Source: Pseudomonas bijieensis
GTDB lineage: Bacteria; Pseudomonadota; Gammaproteobacteria; Pseudomonadales; Pseudomonadaceae
Direction: 5' to 3'
Assembly (NCBI RefSeq): GCF_013347965.1
Contig: NZ_CP048810.1
Span: 3,471,501 to 3,535,500, forward strand
DNA: 64,000 bases
Part shown: one piece after another, positions 48,807 through 58,586 of the stretch
Position numbering within the stretch: the first letter of the stretch is position 1
Layout: each line of letters starts with the position of its first letter
Made by a program: the position numbers and the translations under genes
Notes under the pieces: model-generated
Databases searched by the model: none
Told to the model about the DNA's origin: nothing
Seen by the model: only the letters and a program-made list of their open reading frames with translations

Positions 48807-50293
48807 GGTGAATGCTCCTCCAACAACTGACGAATGGTCGGGATCAGATCGGTCGCCGCCAACCCCCGCCCCGCACGACCGGCCTGGGCGCCAGCACTGG
48901 CATGCAGCCAGACCGCCAGGCACGCGGCCTCGAAGCTCTCCATGCCCTGGGCGAGCAAGGCACCGACCACGCCGGCCAACACATCCCCCAGGCCCGCCGT
49001 GGCCATGGCCGGATGGCCCTGGCTGCAAACCGCCAGGCGACCATCCGGGCTGGCAATCAGGCTGCCGGCGCCCTTGAGGATCACCGTGGTGGTGTATTTC
49101 TGACTCAATGCATGGGCCGCCGCCGGGCGATCGGCTTGCACCTGGGCTGTGGATATCCCCAGCAATCGCGCCGCCTCGCCCGGGTGTGGGGTGATCACAC
49201 ACTGCTCGGGCAAACCAACGTCACCGTTGCTCAGCAGGTTCAGCGCATCGGCATCCCACACTTGCGGCAGCGACGCATTGGCCGCCGCCGACAACAGGCT
49301 ACGCCCCCAAGCGGCCTGGCCCAGGCCTGGCCCGACCACCAGCACGCTGGCCTGTTGGAGCAAGCCCATCAATTGGTTCGCCGAATGGGTACCCTGCACC
49401 ATGACTTCAGGTAAACGCGTCAGCGCAGCCGCTACATGCTCGCTGCGGGTCGCCATCGACACCATGCCCGCACCGCAGCGCAGGGCGCTTTCGGCACTCA
49501 TCTGGATCGCACCGCCAAAACCCCGGTCGCCACCGATCAACAGCACGTGACCGAACTTGCCTTTGTGGGACGTGGCGGCGCGAGGTGTCAGACGTGGCAG
49601 ATTATGGGGTGAAAGCAGTCGGGCACTGGCCGGTGTGGCTTCAACAATATCTGGGTCGGCGTGCAGATCATTGAATACCAGTTCACCGACCCGGTCCGCC
49701 GCTTCGCCGGTAAACAGGCCCAGTTTCAAGCCAATGAAGGTCACGGTCAGGTCAGCCGTCACCGCCGTGCCCAGCACCCGCCCGGTGTCGGCACACAACC
49801 CCGAGGGAATATCCACCGCCGCGACCGGCAGGCCGCTGACATTGATCGTATCGATGGCCTGCACATAAGGCTCGCGCACATCGCCACTCAGGCCCGTGCC
49901 CAGCAGTGCGTCCAGCAATACGCCACGCAACTCTGCCTCATCCGACCATGGCTCCATCGGCACGCCCACCGCCACGGCTTCGGCATGGGCATTGGCCGCG
50001 TCGCCCTGCAATCGCCGGGGCTCGCCCACCGTCAGCACCCGCACCGACCAGCCAGCGCGCCGGGCCAGGGTAGCGACCAGGTAGCCATCACCCGCATTGT
50101 TGCCATGCCCGGCCAGCACGGTCAGTTCGCGGGCGTCAGGCCAGCGCCGAACAATCGCTCGCCAGGTGGCGCGGGCAGCACGCTGCATCAATTCGAAACC
50201 GGCGGTGCCGGCCGCGATCAGTTGTGCGTCGAGGGCCCGGACCTGCGCAGCACTGTACAGCGCGTCGGGAAAATCATCTTTAGTGTGCGGCAT
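48794..50293 (-). CDS. nnr: Bifunctional NAD(P)H-hydrate epimerase / ADP-dependent NAD(P)H-hydrate dehydratase
   Basis: A 499-aa metabolite-repair enzyme. The N-terminal YjeF_N domain (residues about 1-220; GHGNNAGDGYLVATLAR) epimerises the R to the S hydrate of NAD(P)H. The C-terminal ribokinase-like domain dehydrates it with ADP (TPHPGEAARLLG, AVCSQGHPAMATAGLGDVLAGV). ATG at 50293 gives MPHTKDDFPDALYSAAQVRAL, the usual start; extensions to 50332 and 50533 are less likely. It diverges from queG with a 63-bp gap and heads the nnr-tsaE-amiB-mutL-miaA string. Confidence 0.94.
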   Translation of the reverse strand: MPHTKDDFPDALYSAAQVRALDAQLIAAGTAGFELMQRAARATWRAIVRRWPDARELTVLAGHGNNAGDGYLVATLARRAGWSVRVLTVGEPRRLQGDAANAHAEAVAVGVPMEPWSDEAELRGVLLDALLGTGLSGDVREPYVQAIDTINVSGLPVAAVDIPSGLCADTGRVLGTAVTADLTVTFIGLKLGLFTGEAADRVGELVFNDLHADPDIVEATPASARLLSPHNLPRLTPRAATSHKGKFGHVLLIGGDRGFGGAIQMSAESALRCGAGMVSMATRSEHVAAALTRLPEVMVQGTHSANQLMGLLQQASVLVVGPGLGQAAWGRSLLSAAANASLPQVWDADALNLLSNGDVGLPEQCVITPHPGEAARLLGISTAQVQADRPAAAHALSQKYTTTVILKGAGSLIASPDGRLAVCSQGHPAMATAGLGDVLAGVVGALLAQGMESFEAACLAVWLHASAGAQAGRAGRGLAATDLIPTIRQLLEEHSPCLK

Positions 50294-50356
50294 GCGTCTT
50301 CGGGCTCCGATGTCTGGCAGAATTATACGCATCTCAGCTCTGGTTTCTCTCGCCTC

Positions 50357-51436
50357 ATGCCTGCCATTCCCACAGACCTCCCCGCCCTCGCCCAATCCAT
50401 CAAGGAATGGGGCCGCGAGCTGGGTTTCCAGCAGGTCGGCATCAGCGGCCTGGACCTTGCCGAGCATGAGCAACACCTGCAACGCTGGCTCGACGCCGGC
50501 TACCACGGCGAAATGGACTACATGGGCGCCCACGGCAGCAAACGCTCACACCCCGAGGAGCTGGTGCCAGGTACGCTGCGGGTGGTGTCCCTGCGCATGG
50601 ACTACCTGTCGGGCGACACGCACATGGCGCAGATGCTCGGTCAACCGGAGAAAGCCTACGTCTCGCGTTATGCGTTGGGCCGCGATTACCACAAATTGAT
50701 CCGTAAACGCGTGCAACAACTGGCAGAAAAAATTCAGGCGGTCATCGGCCCCTTCGGTTATCGCGCCTTCGTCGACAGCGCGCCGGTGCTGGAAAAAGCC
50801 ATCGCCGAACAGGCCGGGCTGGGCTGGATCGGTAAAAACACCTTGGTGCTGAACCGCAAGGCCGGCAGCTATTTCTTCTTGAGCGAGCTATTTGTCGATC
50901 TGCCCCTGCCGGTGGACCCGCCCCATGCCAGCGAACATTGCGGAAAATGCACCGCATGCCTGGATATCTGTCCTACAAATGCCTTCGTCGGGCCCTACGT
51001 GCTTGACGCCCGACGCTGCATTTCCTACCTGACCATCGAACTGAAAAACGCCATCCCCGAGGAGCTGCGGCCGTTGATCGGCAACCGGGTGTTCGGCTGT
51101 GATGACTGCCAGATCGTCTGTCCATGGAACCGCTTCGCCCGACCGTCCGGGGAAAGCGACTTCAAACCACGGCACAACCTGGACAATGCCGGGTTGGCCG
51201 AGCTGTTCATGTGGGACGAGGCGACTTTCCTCAGCAGCACCGAAGGTTCACCGCTGCGCCGCGCCGGCTACGAGCGCTGGCTGCGCAACCTGGCGGTGGG
51301 CCTGGGTAATGCGCCCTCGACGATTCCCGTGCTGCAAGCTCTGGAGGCCCGGCGCGACTACCCGTCGGAGCTGGTGCGCGAGCACGTGGAGTGGGCGTTG
51401 CGCCAACATGCCGAGCGTCAAACTTCGTCGTTGTAG
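50357..51436 (+). CDS. queG: Epoxyqueuosine reductase QueG
   Basis: A 359-aa cobalamin- and iron-sulfur-dependent enzyme that reduces epoxyqueuosine to queuosine in tRNA (GUN anticodons). The two 4Fe-4S motifs are CGKCTACLDICP and CDDCQIVCPWN. The N-terminal cobalamin-binding region includes WLDAGYHGEMDYM. The reading frame is open far upstream, but the ATG at 50357 (MPAIPTDLPALAQSIKEWG) matches the family start. Its 3' end overlaps the convergent TRIC gene by 19 bases. Confidence 0.95.
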   Translation: MPAIPTDLPALAQSIKEWGRELGFQQVGISGLDLAEHEQHLQRWLDAGYHGEMDYMGAHGSKRSHPEELVPGTLRVVSLRMDYLSGDTHMAQMLGQPEKAYVSRYALGRDYHKLIRKRVQQLAEKIQAVIGPFGYRAFVDSAPVLEKAIAEQAGLGWIGKNTLVLNRKAGSYFFLSELFVDLPLPVDPPHASEHCGKCTACLDICPTNAFVGPYVLDARRCISYLTIELKNAIPEELRPLIGNRVFGCDDCQIVCPWNRFARPSGESDFKPRHNLDNAGLAELFMWDEATFLSSTEGSPLRRAGYERWLRNLAVGLGNAPSTIPVLQALEARRDYPSELVREHVEWALRQHAERQTSSL

Positions 51437-52029
51437 ACGAACTTCGGCATTTCCCAGTGGAAGCGAATCGCCAGGAGCCGCAACAGGAAACCACCGAACA
51501 AGGTGATGAGGATCGCTTGTTCGTTCGGCAGTTGCAGGAAGACACACAGCAGATAACACCATGCCGCGGCAAACGAGACGCTGGCGTAAAGTTCACGACG
51601 GAAGATCAGCGGAATATCGTTGCAGAAGATGTCCCGCAGAATGCCGCCGAACACCCCGGTGATCACCCCACTGACCGACGCCACCAGCATGCCATGACCC
51701 ATTTCCAGGGCCGTCATGCAGCCGATCAGGGTGAACGCCACCAGGCCCACGGCGTCGAGCACCAGGAACAACGAGCGCAAATGGCGCATCCAGCGCGCCA
51801 GGAACACCGTCAGCATCGCCGCTGCCGTGGTCAGCACCAGGTATTCGGGGTGCTTGACCCATGTGAGCGGGTAATGACCGAGCAGCACGTCGCGCACCGA
51901 GCCGCCACCCAGCGCCGTGACACAGGCGATCAGCACCACGCCGAACCAGTCCATGCCCCGACGCCCGGCAGACAAGGCGCCGGTCATGGCTTCGGCGGTG
52001 ATGGCGATCAGATAAAGCATCAGCAACAT
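51418..52029 (-). CDS. Trimeric intracellular cation channel (TRIC/UPF0126) family protein
   Basis: A 203-aa inner-membrane protein with about seven hydrophobic helices in two similar halves. It has [22 protein letters not shown] in the first half and [23 protein letters not shown] in the second. The repeated GGxxRD motif is diagnostic of the YadS/UPF0126 (prokaryotic TRIC) family, which forms homotrimeric K+-permeable channels; some members have been linked to glycine transport. It overlaps queG tail to tail by 19 bases. Confidence 0.9.
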   Translation of the reverse strand: MLLMLYLIAITAEAMTGALSAGRRGMDWFGVVLIACVTALGGGSVRDVLLGHYPLTWVKHPEYLVLTTAAAMLTVFLARWMRHLRSLFLVLDAVGLVAFTLIGCMTALEMGHGMLVASVSGVITGVFGGILRDIFCNDIPLIFRRELYASVSFAAAWCYLLCVFLQLPNEQAILITLFGGFLLRLLAIRFHWEMPKFVYNDEV

Positions 52030-52134
52030 GATGGCGGTCCGTACGGGAAGGCGCGCAGTCTAGCCAGTTTGGGCAGGCACCAAAAGAGGGGCGCAGCAGC
52101 GTCTTCTGCCTGAGCGCCATACCGCCAACTACCC

Positions 52135-52255
52135 CTGTGGCGAGGGAGCTTGCTCCCGCTCGGCTGCGCAGCAGCCGCCAAACCGGACAATTCGGCCTAC
52201 CTGAAGCTGTTGGGGCCTGCTGCGCAGGCCAGCGGGAGCAAGCTCCCTCGCCACA
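52135..52255. repeat. Second-class REP doublet (GAGGGAGCTTGCTCCC type)
   Basis: GTGGCGAGGGAGCTTGCTCC and GGAGCAAGCTCCCTCGCCAC flank about 80 bp with a GCTGCGCAGCAGC palindrome inside. It lies between orn and the TRIC gene. Confidence 0.9.
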
Positions 52256-52286
52256 AAAGCAATCTGGCCAGCCGCTGGGGTGCCGG

Positions 52287-52831
52287 TTAGAACTTGATGA
52301 AGTGCTTACGGTAATGCTGCAACTCGGCAATGGACTCGCGAATGTCGTCCAGGGCCAGGTGGCTGCCACCCTTCTGGAAGCTGTCGCGCACTTGCGGGGC
52401 CCAGCGGGCGGCCAGTTCCTTGAGGGTGGAGACATCCAGGTTGCGGTAGTGGAAGTAGCTTTCCCCAGGGATTTCATGTGGGTATAGAGGAAGCGACGGT
52501 CCTGGCAGATGCTGTTGCCACAGATCGGCGACTTGCCCTTTGGCACCCACTGTTCCAGGAAGGCGATGGTCTGGGCCTCGGCCTCGGCCATGCTGATCTT
52601 GCTTTCGCGCACCCGCTGGGTCAGGCCCGAGCCGCCGTGCTGGCGGGTGTTCCATTCGTCCATGCCGGCCAGGATCTCGTCGCTGTGATGGATTGCGATC
52701 ACCGGGCCTTCGGCCAAGGTGTTGAGGTCGCTGTCGGTGACGATGGTGGCCATTTCGATGATGACGTCGGTATCAGGGTTCAGACCGGTCATTTCCAGGT
52801 CGATCCAGATCAGGTTCTGCGGGTTTTGCAT
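52287..52831 (-). pseudogene. orn: Oligoribonuclease Orn, interrupted by a frameshift
   Basis: The first 122 codons ([20 protein letters not shown] to THMKSL) read in one frame, and the rest ([20 protein letters not shown] to the stop TAA) continues in another. The break is at a run of four G on the minus strand (CCCC at 52463-52466 on the plus strand). Removing two bases restores an uninterrupted 180-aa protein, the normal family length. As written, the C-terminal ExoIII part ([10 protein letters not shown]) of the DEDDh nuclease would be lost. Orn degrades 2-5-mers and pGpG and is needed for normal Pseudomonas growth, so a sequence error or tolerated recoding is as likely as a true null. 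Confidence 0.85.
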
Positions 52832-52941
52832 AGGGGAGGCTCCTCGGCGTAGCCACGCAGTTTAGCCTAGGCCGGCCTTTGGGCGTGCTAAACTCGCGGC
52901 CGTTTTACCCTATTCGCTGTATTTCTTCATACGGAACACCC

Positions 52942-53973
52942 ATGGCCAAACGCCAACTCAATCGTCGTCAGAACTGGCGCATCGAAAAGATCCAGGGCGA
53001 GCGCGCCGCCCGCGCCGCCAAACGCGAATCCAGTGCTGTCGAAGCCCTGGAGGGTGGCGACCTGGGCCCTGAACAGACCGGACTGGTAATCGCCCACTTC
53101 GGCGTGCAGGTCGAGGTCGAGGCCCGGGAAGGCGAATTGGCCGGCCAGGTATTCCGCTGCCACCTGCGCGCCAACCTGCCGGCGCTGGTGACGGGCGACC
53201 AGGTCGTCTGGCGTGCCGGCAACCAGGGCATCGGCGTGATCGTCGCACAATTGCCGCGCCACACCGAGCTGTGCCGTCCGGACAGTCGGGGCCAGCTCAA
53301 GCCCGTGGCCGCCAACGTCGACATGATCGTCATCGTGTTCGCCCCGCTGCCCGAACCCCACGCCAACCTGATCGACCGTTACCTGGTAGCCGCCGAGCAT
53401 GCTGGCATCCGACCGTTATTGCTGCTCAACAAGTTCGACCTGATCGACGAACACAACGCTCCGGCGCTGAACGCCTTGCTGTCGGTCTATCGGGACTTGG
53501 GTTACCCGGTGCTGGAAGTCTCGGCCCATCACGGCAACGGCATGGAGCAATTGCAGCAGCAACTGGACGGGCGCATCAGTGTGTTCGTCGGCCAGTCCGG
53601 TGTCGGCAAGTCGTCGCTGGTCAACAGCCTGCTGCCGGACGTCGAGACCCGTGTCGGGCCACTGTCCGAGCTGTCCGGCCAGGGCACCCACACCACCACC
53701 ACCGCGCGACTGTTCCACTTCCCCGGCGGCGGTGAATTGATTGACTCACCGGGCATCCGTGAGTTTGGCTTGGGTCACGTGAGCCGGGCCGATGTCGAAG
53801 CCGGATTCATCGAGTTCAACGAGCTGATCGGCACCTGCCGCTTCCGCGACTGCAAGCACGATCGCGAACCCGGCTGCGCCCTGCTCAAGGCCTTGGAAGA
53901 AGGTCGTGTGCATCAGCAACGGATGAACAGCTACCGCTCGATCATCGCCAGCCTGCCGGAAAGCAGTTACTGA
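52942..53973 (+). CDS. rsgA: Ribosome small subunit-dependent GTPase RsgA
   Basis: A 343-aa circularly permuted GTPase that checks late 30S maturation. A basic N-terminus ([20 protein letters not shown]) precedes the OB fold. The G motifs come in permuted order (G4 NKFD before G1 GQSGVGKSS and G3 DSPGIREFG). The zinc-binding C-terminal domain has [14 protein letters not shown]. It diverges from orn; the start at 52942 fits the family and the earlier one at 52879 does not. Confidence 0.96.
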   Translation: MAKRQLNRRQNWRIEKIQGERAARAAKRESSAVEALEGGDLGPEQTGLVIAHFGVQVEVEAREGELAGQVFRCHLRANLPALVTGDQVVWRAGNQGIGVIVAQLPRHTELCRPDSRGQLKPVAANVDMIVIVFAPLPEPHANLIDRYLVAAEHAGIRPLLLLNKFDLIDEHNAPALNALLSVYRDLGYPVLEVSAHHGNGMEQLQQQLDGRISVFVGQSGVGKSSLVNSLLPDVETRVGPLSELSGQGTHTTTTARLFHFPGGGELIDSPGIREFGLGHVSRADVEAGFIEFNELIGTCRFRDCKHDREPGCALLKALEEGRVHQQRMNSYRSIIASLPESSY

Positions 53974-53989
53974 CCCGACCGGACACCTT

Positions 53990-54094
53990 TGTGGCGAGGG
54001 GATTCGTGGGAGCAAAGCTTGCTCGCGAAACAGGCACCTCGGTCTCTGAAAGACCGCATCGCCTTCATCGCGGGCCAGCCTTGCTCCCACAGGT
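53990..54094. repeat. Degenerate REP doublet
   Basis: A mixed element: GTGGCGAGGGGATTCGTGGG fuses the start of the second-class consensus to GTGGGAGCAAAGCTTGCTCG of the first class. The right arm GGGCCAGCCTTGCTCCCAC is mutated. It separates rsgA from motB, which converge. Confidence 0.8.
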
Positions 54095-54111
54095 CTGTAT
54101 CGGCCCTTAGG

Positions 54112-55149
54112 TCACTGCGCAGGCGTTCCAGCAGGCTTGGGCGCAGCATCGTCGAACAGGTTCAGACGTTCGCGCAGCTCATGGGCCGGCACGGGCTGCT
54201 GGTCCGCCGGCAAGGCGTTCGGATCAACCGCAGCACCAGGCGTCGCCGGGACTTCACCCGGTGCGCCCTGGCCCTGGGCCGGATCCGGCGCCGGGTCGTC
54301 GGTTTGCGAACCTTCGATGGCCTGCTGGGCCTTCTTGGTCAACACCACGATATCGATACGCCGGTTGACCGGGTTGAACGGGTCCTTGCGGTCGAACAAC
54401 GCCGAGGATGCGTAACCGACCACCCGCGCCACCTGTTCGTCCGGATAGCTGCCAGCCACCAGGGCACGACGCGCCGCGTTGGCGCGGTTGGCGGACAGCT
54501 CCCAGTTACCGAAATCACCTTTGCCGACGTAGGGCTTGGCATCGGTATGACCGCTGATGCTGATCTTGTTCGGCACCGCCTTGATGGTGTCGGCCATGGC
54601 CAGCAGGATGTCTTCGAAATAAGGTTTCAGGCGCGCACTGCCGGAATCGAACATCGGCCGGTTCTCGGCGTCCATGATCTGGATGCGCAAGCCGTTCGGC
54701 GTAATCTCGAACAGGATCTGGTCCTTGAATTTCTGCAGCTGCGGGTTCTCCTCGACCTTGTTCTGCAATTCCTGCAGCAACAATTCCAGGCGTTCGCGCT
54801 CGATCTGCTCGGCCATGCCTTCGACCTGCTCGGAATCCACCGTCACCTTGTCGGGCTGGGGCTCGGATTTGACTTCAGGATTGAGGGTCGTGTCCGGCGC
54901 CAGGGTCGGTGAACCACCCAGGTCGATGATGTACGGCGTGCCGCTTTCAGTAAAACCGACCGGGTCCTTGAAGTAACCGGCGATGGCGATCTTCTGTTCC
55001 GGGGTCGCGGTGGACAGCAGCCACAGCACCAGGAAGAACGCCATCATCGCCGTCGCAAAGTCGGCGAAGGCGATTTTCCAGGCGCCCCCGTGATGCCCCG
55101 CGGCTATGCGCTTGACGCGCTTGATGATGATCGGCTGGTTATTTTCCAT
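54112..55149 (-). CDS. motB: Flagellar motor stator protein MotB
   Basis: A 345-aa stator subunit. A basic N-terminus (IIIKRVKRIAAGHHGGAWKIAFADFATAMMAFFLVLWLL) contains the single transmembrane helix and the proton-conducting Asp in FADFATAMMAF. A periplasmic OmpA/MotB peptidoglycan-binding domain follows (ISGHTDAKPYVGKGDFGNWELSANRANAARR). The long Pro/Ala/Asp-rich tail after residue ~285 is unstructured. It follows motA by three bases. Confidence 0.95.
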   Translation of the reverse strand: MENNQPIIIKRVKRIAAGHHGGAWKIAFADFATAMMAFFLVLWLLSTATPEQKIAIAGYFKDPVGFTESGTPYIIDLGGSPTLAPDTTLNPEVKSEPQPDKVTVDSEQVEGMAEQIERERLELLLQELQNKVEENPQLQKFKDQILFEITPNGLRIQIMDAENRPMFDSGSARLKPYFEDILLAMADTIKAVPNKISISGHTDAKPYVGKGDFGNWELSANRANAARRALVAGSYPDEQVARVVGYASSALFDRKDPFNPVNRRIDIVVLTKKAQQAIEGSQTDDPAPDPAQGQGAPGEVPATPGAAVDPNALPADQQPVPAHELRERLNLFDDAAPKPAGTPAQ

Positions 55150-55152
55150 GAC

Positions 55153-56004
55153 TTAACGACCGCGAACCGCTTGTTCCAGCTCGGCGAAGCTTGGACGGTG
55201 CGCCGGGTACAGGACCTTGCGACCGAACTCCACCGCCAGCGATGGCGGCATGCCCGAGGCCGAGGCCACCAGGGAAGCCTTGATGGCTTCGTAGACGTTG
55301 AGTTCTTCCTTGGCGTCATGGGCCAGGGAGTGGGCCAGTGGGCCGAAAAAACCATACGCAGCCAGAATACCGAAGAAGGTACCCACCAGTGCCGCCCCCA
55401 CGTGCAGGCCGATGGACTTCTGGTCGCCGTCGCCCAGGGAAGCCATGGTCACCACGATGCCCAATACCGCCGCGACGATACCGAAGCCGGGCATGGCGTC
55501 GGCGATACCGGTGACTGCGTGGGAAGGGTGCTCCAGGTCTTCCTTGAGGCTGTACAGCTCCATGTCGAACAGGCCTTCGAGCTCATGGGGCGCCATGTTG
55601 CCGGACGACATGATGCGCAGGTAATCACAGATGAACGCCGTCATGCGGGCATCTTTGAGCACCGCAGGATACTTGGCGAAAATCGGGCTGGCAGCGGCGT
55701 CTTCAATATCGCCTTCGATCGCCATCATGCCTTCGCGGCGGCTCTTGTTGAGAATCTCGTAGATCAGGCCCAGCACTTCGAGGTAGAAGGTGTGGCTGAA
55801 ACGCGAACTGAACATGCCCAGGGACTTCTTGAGCACGTGCATCGTCATATAGCCAGGGTTGGCCTGCAGGAATGCGCCAAGGGCCGCGCCACCGATGATC
55901 ATCACCTCGAAAGGCTGGATCAGGGCGGCAATCTTGCCATGGGAGAGCACGTATCCGCCGAGTACGCTCGCGAACACGACAATGATGCCGATAATTTTAG
56001 CCAT
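55153..56004 (-). CDS. motA: Flagellar motor stator protein MotA
   Basis: A 283-aa four-helix inner-membrane proton channel subunit. ATG at 56004 gives MAKIIGIIVVFASVLGGYVL. The cytoplasmic loop has LLYEI-like helices with Arg/Glu residues that contact FliG, followed by PGFGIVAAVLGIVVTMASLG and VGAALVGTFFGILAAYGFFGPLA (TM3 and TM4). Five MotA surround two MotB. It is first in the motAB pair and divergent from the HDOD protein gene. Confidence 0.95.
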   Translation of the reverse strand: MAKIIGIIVVFASVLGGYVLSHGKIAALIQPFEVMIIGGAALGAFLQANPGYMTMHVLKKSLGMFSSRFSHTFYLEVLGLIYEILNKSRREGMMAIEGDIEDAAASPIFAKYPAVLKDARMTAFICDYLRIMSSGNMAPHELEGLFDMELYSLKEDLEHPSHAVTGIADAMPGFGIVAAVLGIVVTMASLGDGDQKSIGLHVGAALVGTFFGILAAYGFFGPLAHSLAHDAKEELNVYEAIKASLVASASGMPPSLAVEFGRKVLYPAHRPSFAELEQAVRGR

Positions 56005-56170
56005 AGATAGAAAGTACTTATTTAAGTCGGGTTCAAGGTCATATTCGGAAGCTGAAAAATCTCTTCTTCTACTTATCGGCAAAACTGCGCCAGACTATAG
56101 CCAGTTCTGGCGAAAAGCCAGTTTGGCCCGCTTCGGGCGTAGAGAATTCATACGATGATCACGTCCAGCC

Positions 56171-57709
56171 ATGACTAACGAAACTAAGGTTCCAACGCCG
56201 CGACCGACCACGCTCGAAGGCTGGGTAAAGCTGCTGGACGGCGTGCACCTACCAGTGCCCCAGGCCAGTCATGACTTGGTCTGCAAGGCCATTGCCGACA
56301 GCCGCCGCTCGTTGCGCGACATCGCCGAACTGATGCAGGACAGCCCGGCCCTGGCCCTGAGCGTCATCCGCGAGGCCAACCATCACACCCATGGCAGCCT
56401 TGCAGAACCGGCGGAAAATCTCGAAGTAGCCATCAACCGTCTCGGCCTCAAGCGCACCGAGGAACTGCTCGCTCGCTTGCCGTCGTTGCCGGGGCAAGAA
56501 ATCCCCGTTGCCTTGCGCCAGCTGCAATTGATCAGCCAGCACGCCACGCAACAGGCCAATGGCTTTTTTGCCAGCCGCCTGGCGCGACTGTGGCAGGACA
56601 TACACTGGGGCAGCCTGTTGTTTCTGTCGCCGCTCTGGCCCCTGGCACTGACTCACCCGCGGTTGCTGGGGGAGTGGGAGTTGCGGGTCGTCCATAAAGG
56701 TGAGCCCGCGAGCAAGGTCGAGCGCGAATTGTTCGGCGTCAGCCTGCTGAAGATCTGCCTGGCGCTGGTAGAAACCTGGCGCTTGCCGATCTGGGTGATG
56801 CAGGGCTATCGCCTGCTGCTCAATGAACGCCGCGAGCTGGTAAGAGTGCTGCGCATCGCCCGGGACAGCGAACACCCACTGCGCCAACAGAATCGCCTGG
56901 ACGATGACCCGACGCTGCGGCGCTGGCTCAATCAACCGGCCAATACCGTATTGCTGGCCAACGGCCTGGCACTTTCAGCGCAACAGGCCTGGGACAGCCC
57001 CCACATTGTCCGCTGGCAATACCTCACCAGTTTGTATCTGCAGATGCCGATGGATGAGGTCCAGCAACAACTGCACCAACAAGCTGTCACCAGCGCCCGT
57101 CATGACGCCATGCCGGACCTCTGGCACCCGGCCGTGGCGTTGCTCTGGCCCTGGGACAGCCGTCGCATCCACCCCGGATTGCTCCCCCCCGCCCCACCCA
57201 GCGCCGAAGACCTGAGCCAGTGGCGCAAGCAATGCTCCGCACTGTTGGTGGAACCGAGCCCCTTTCGCAATGCCATGCACTTGACCACCTCGGCACGGGA
57301 CGTGTTGGTGGCCTGTGGCATGCGTCGGGTGATGATCCTGATGGCCGACCGCAGCCAGGCCAGCGTGCGCGTACACCAGACCGCCGGCCTGCCGAAAGAA
57401 GCCGCGGCCATGAGTTTTACCATCAGCCAGAGCAAGATATTGCAGCGGTTGCTGGCCCAGCAGGCCCAGGTTCGCCTGAACCCGGACAACAATGCGCAGT
57501 TTTCGGCTCTGCTGCCACCGGGCCTGCGCAGCCTGTTCCGGGGTGAGCACCTGCTGTTGCGCTCACTGACCTGCAATGGCCGAGTCATCATGCTGGTGGC
57601 GGTGGACCAGGGCGGCGGGCCGTTCTCGGACGTGACCGTGCAAGCCTTCGGCAAAACCGTGCAATGCATCGAACGGGCCCTGCATACCTTTACCAACCGC
57701 GGCCGCTGA
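56171..57709 (+). CDS. HDOD domain-containing protein
   Basis: A 512-aa cytoplasmic protein. Residues about 20-230 form an HDOD domain (IAELMQDSPALALSVIREANHH, then AINRLGLKRTEELLARLPSL), an HD-related fold lacking catalytic metal ligands. The C-terminal ~150 residues (RVMILMADRSQASVRVHQTAGL...FGKTVQCIERAL) look like a GAF-type sensor domain. Such proteins act in signalling linked to cyclic nucleotides and motility. It lies between motA (divergent) and rhdA (43 bp downstream, same strand); its role is unknown. Confidence 0.82.
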   Translation: MTNETKVPTPRPTTLEGWVKLLDGVHLPVPQASHDLVCKAIADSRRSLRDIAELMQDSPALALSVIREANHHTHGSLAEPAENLEVAINRLGLKRTEELLARLPSLPGQEIPVALRQLQLISQHATQQANGFFASRLARLWQDIHWGSLLFLSPLWPLALTHPRLLGEWELRVVHKGEPASKVERELFGVSLLKICLALVETWRLPIWVMQGYRLLLNERRELVRVLRIARDSEHPLRQQNRLDDDPTLRRWLNQPANTVLLANGLALSAQQAWDSPHIVRWQYLTSLYLQMPMDEVQQQLHQQAVTSARHDAMPDLWHPAVALLWPWDSRRIHPGLLPPAPPSAEDLSQWRKQCSALLVEPSPFRNAMHLTTSARDVLVACGMRRVMILMADRSQASVRVHQTAGLPKEAAAMSFTISQSKILQRLLAQQAQVRLNPDNNAQFSALLPPGLRSLFRGEHLLLRSLTCNGRVIMLVAVDQGGGPFSDVTVQAFGKTVQCIERALHTFTNRGR

Positions 57710-57751
57710 ACTTGCTACAATCCTTTCCCTTTGCGCCCCTGGAGACCTCAC

Positions 57752-58567
57752 ATGCCTGACTTCTCTGGCTTGCCACTGGTGATCGAGCCGAGCGAACTGC
57801 TACCGCGCCTCGACGCCCGCGAACTGATTCTGGTGGACCTGACCAGCGCCGCCCGCTACAGCACCGGGCATATTCCCGGTGCACGCTTCGTCGATCCCAA
57901 ACGCACCCAGCTCGGCCAGCCGCCAGCCCCGGGCCTGCTGCCAGCCAAAGCCGACCTCGAAGCACTGTTCGGCGAGCTCGGGCATAACCCGGATGCGGTC
58001 TACGTGGTCTACGACGATGAAGGCGGCGGCTGGGCCGGGCGTTTTATCTGGCTGTTGGACGTGATCGGTCACTCGAACTACCACTACCTCGACGGCGGCT
58101 TGCTGTCGTGGCTGGCCGAAGGCCTGCCGGTGTCCGTCGACGTCCCTGCACCAGTTGCAGGCCCGGTCAGCCTGACACTGCACGATGCTCCCACCGCTAC
58201 CCGCGAGTATCTGCAAAGCCGTCTCGGCGCTGCCGACCTGGCCATCTGGGACGCTCGCGGCCCGCTGGAGTATTCCGGCGAGAAAGTCGTCGCAGCCCGA
58301 GGCGGGCACATTCCCGGAGCGGTCAATTTCGAATGGACTGCTGGCATGGACCAGGAGCGCAACCTGCGCATCCGCAAGGACATGCCGCAAATCCTCGAAC
58401 AATTGGGCATCACGCCCGACAAAGAAATCATCACCCACTGCCAGACTCACCACCGCTCCGGCTTCACCTACCTGGTGGCCAAGGCGCTCGGTTATCCACG
58501 AGTCAAAGGCTATGCCGGTTCCTGGGGTGAATGGGGCAACCACCCCGATACCCCCATCGAGCTTTGA
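57752..58567 (+). CDS. rhdA: Thiosulfate sulfurtransferase RhdA (rhodanese)
   Basis: A 271-aa two-domain rhodanese. The C-terminal catalytic loop is HCQTHHRSG, the distinctive RhdA active-site loop known from Azotobacter vinelandii, with the persulfide-forming Cys. The inactive N-terminal domain has the SAARYSTGHIPGARFVD segment. It transfers sulfane sulfur from thiosulfate to cyanide or other acceptors; in cyanogenic pseudomonads it can help in cyanide detoxification. GGAG precedes the ATG at 57752. It is followed by psd. Confidence 0.94.
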   Translation: MPDFSGLPLVIEPSELLPRLDARELILVDLTSAARYSTGHIPGARFVDPKRTQLGQPPAPGLLPAKADLEALFGELGHNPDAVYVVYDDEGGGWAGRFIWLLDVIGHSNYHYLDGGLLSWLAEGLPVSVDVPAPVAGPVSLTLHDAPTATREYLQSRLGAADLAIWDARGPLEYSGEKVVAARGGHIPGAVNFEWTAGMDQERNLRIRKDMPQILEQLGITPDKEIITHCQTHHRSGFTYLVAKALGYPRVKGYAGSWGEWGNHPDTPIEL

Positions 58568-58586
58568 AGGTTCTTAAGGACAGTTA

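Noticed and set aside
49661..50356. A 232-residue N-terminal extension of QueG
   Set aside because: The extension is antisense to nnr; the family start and context place the ATG at 50357.
51593..52831. A 412-aa Orn fusion to an unknown C-terminal region
   Set aside because: Past the frameshift the frame runs through REP DNA and antisense to nothing, into an out-of-frame reading of the TRIC gene. The true Orn C-terminus is in the other frame.
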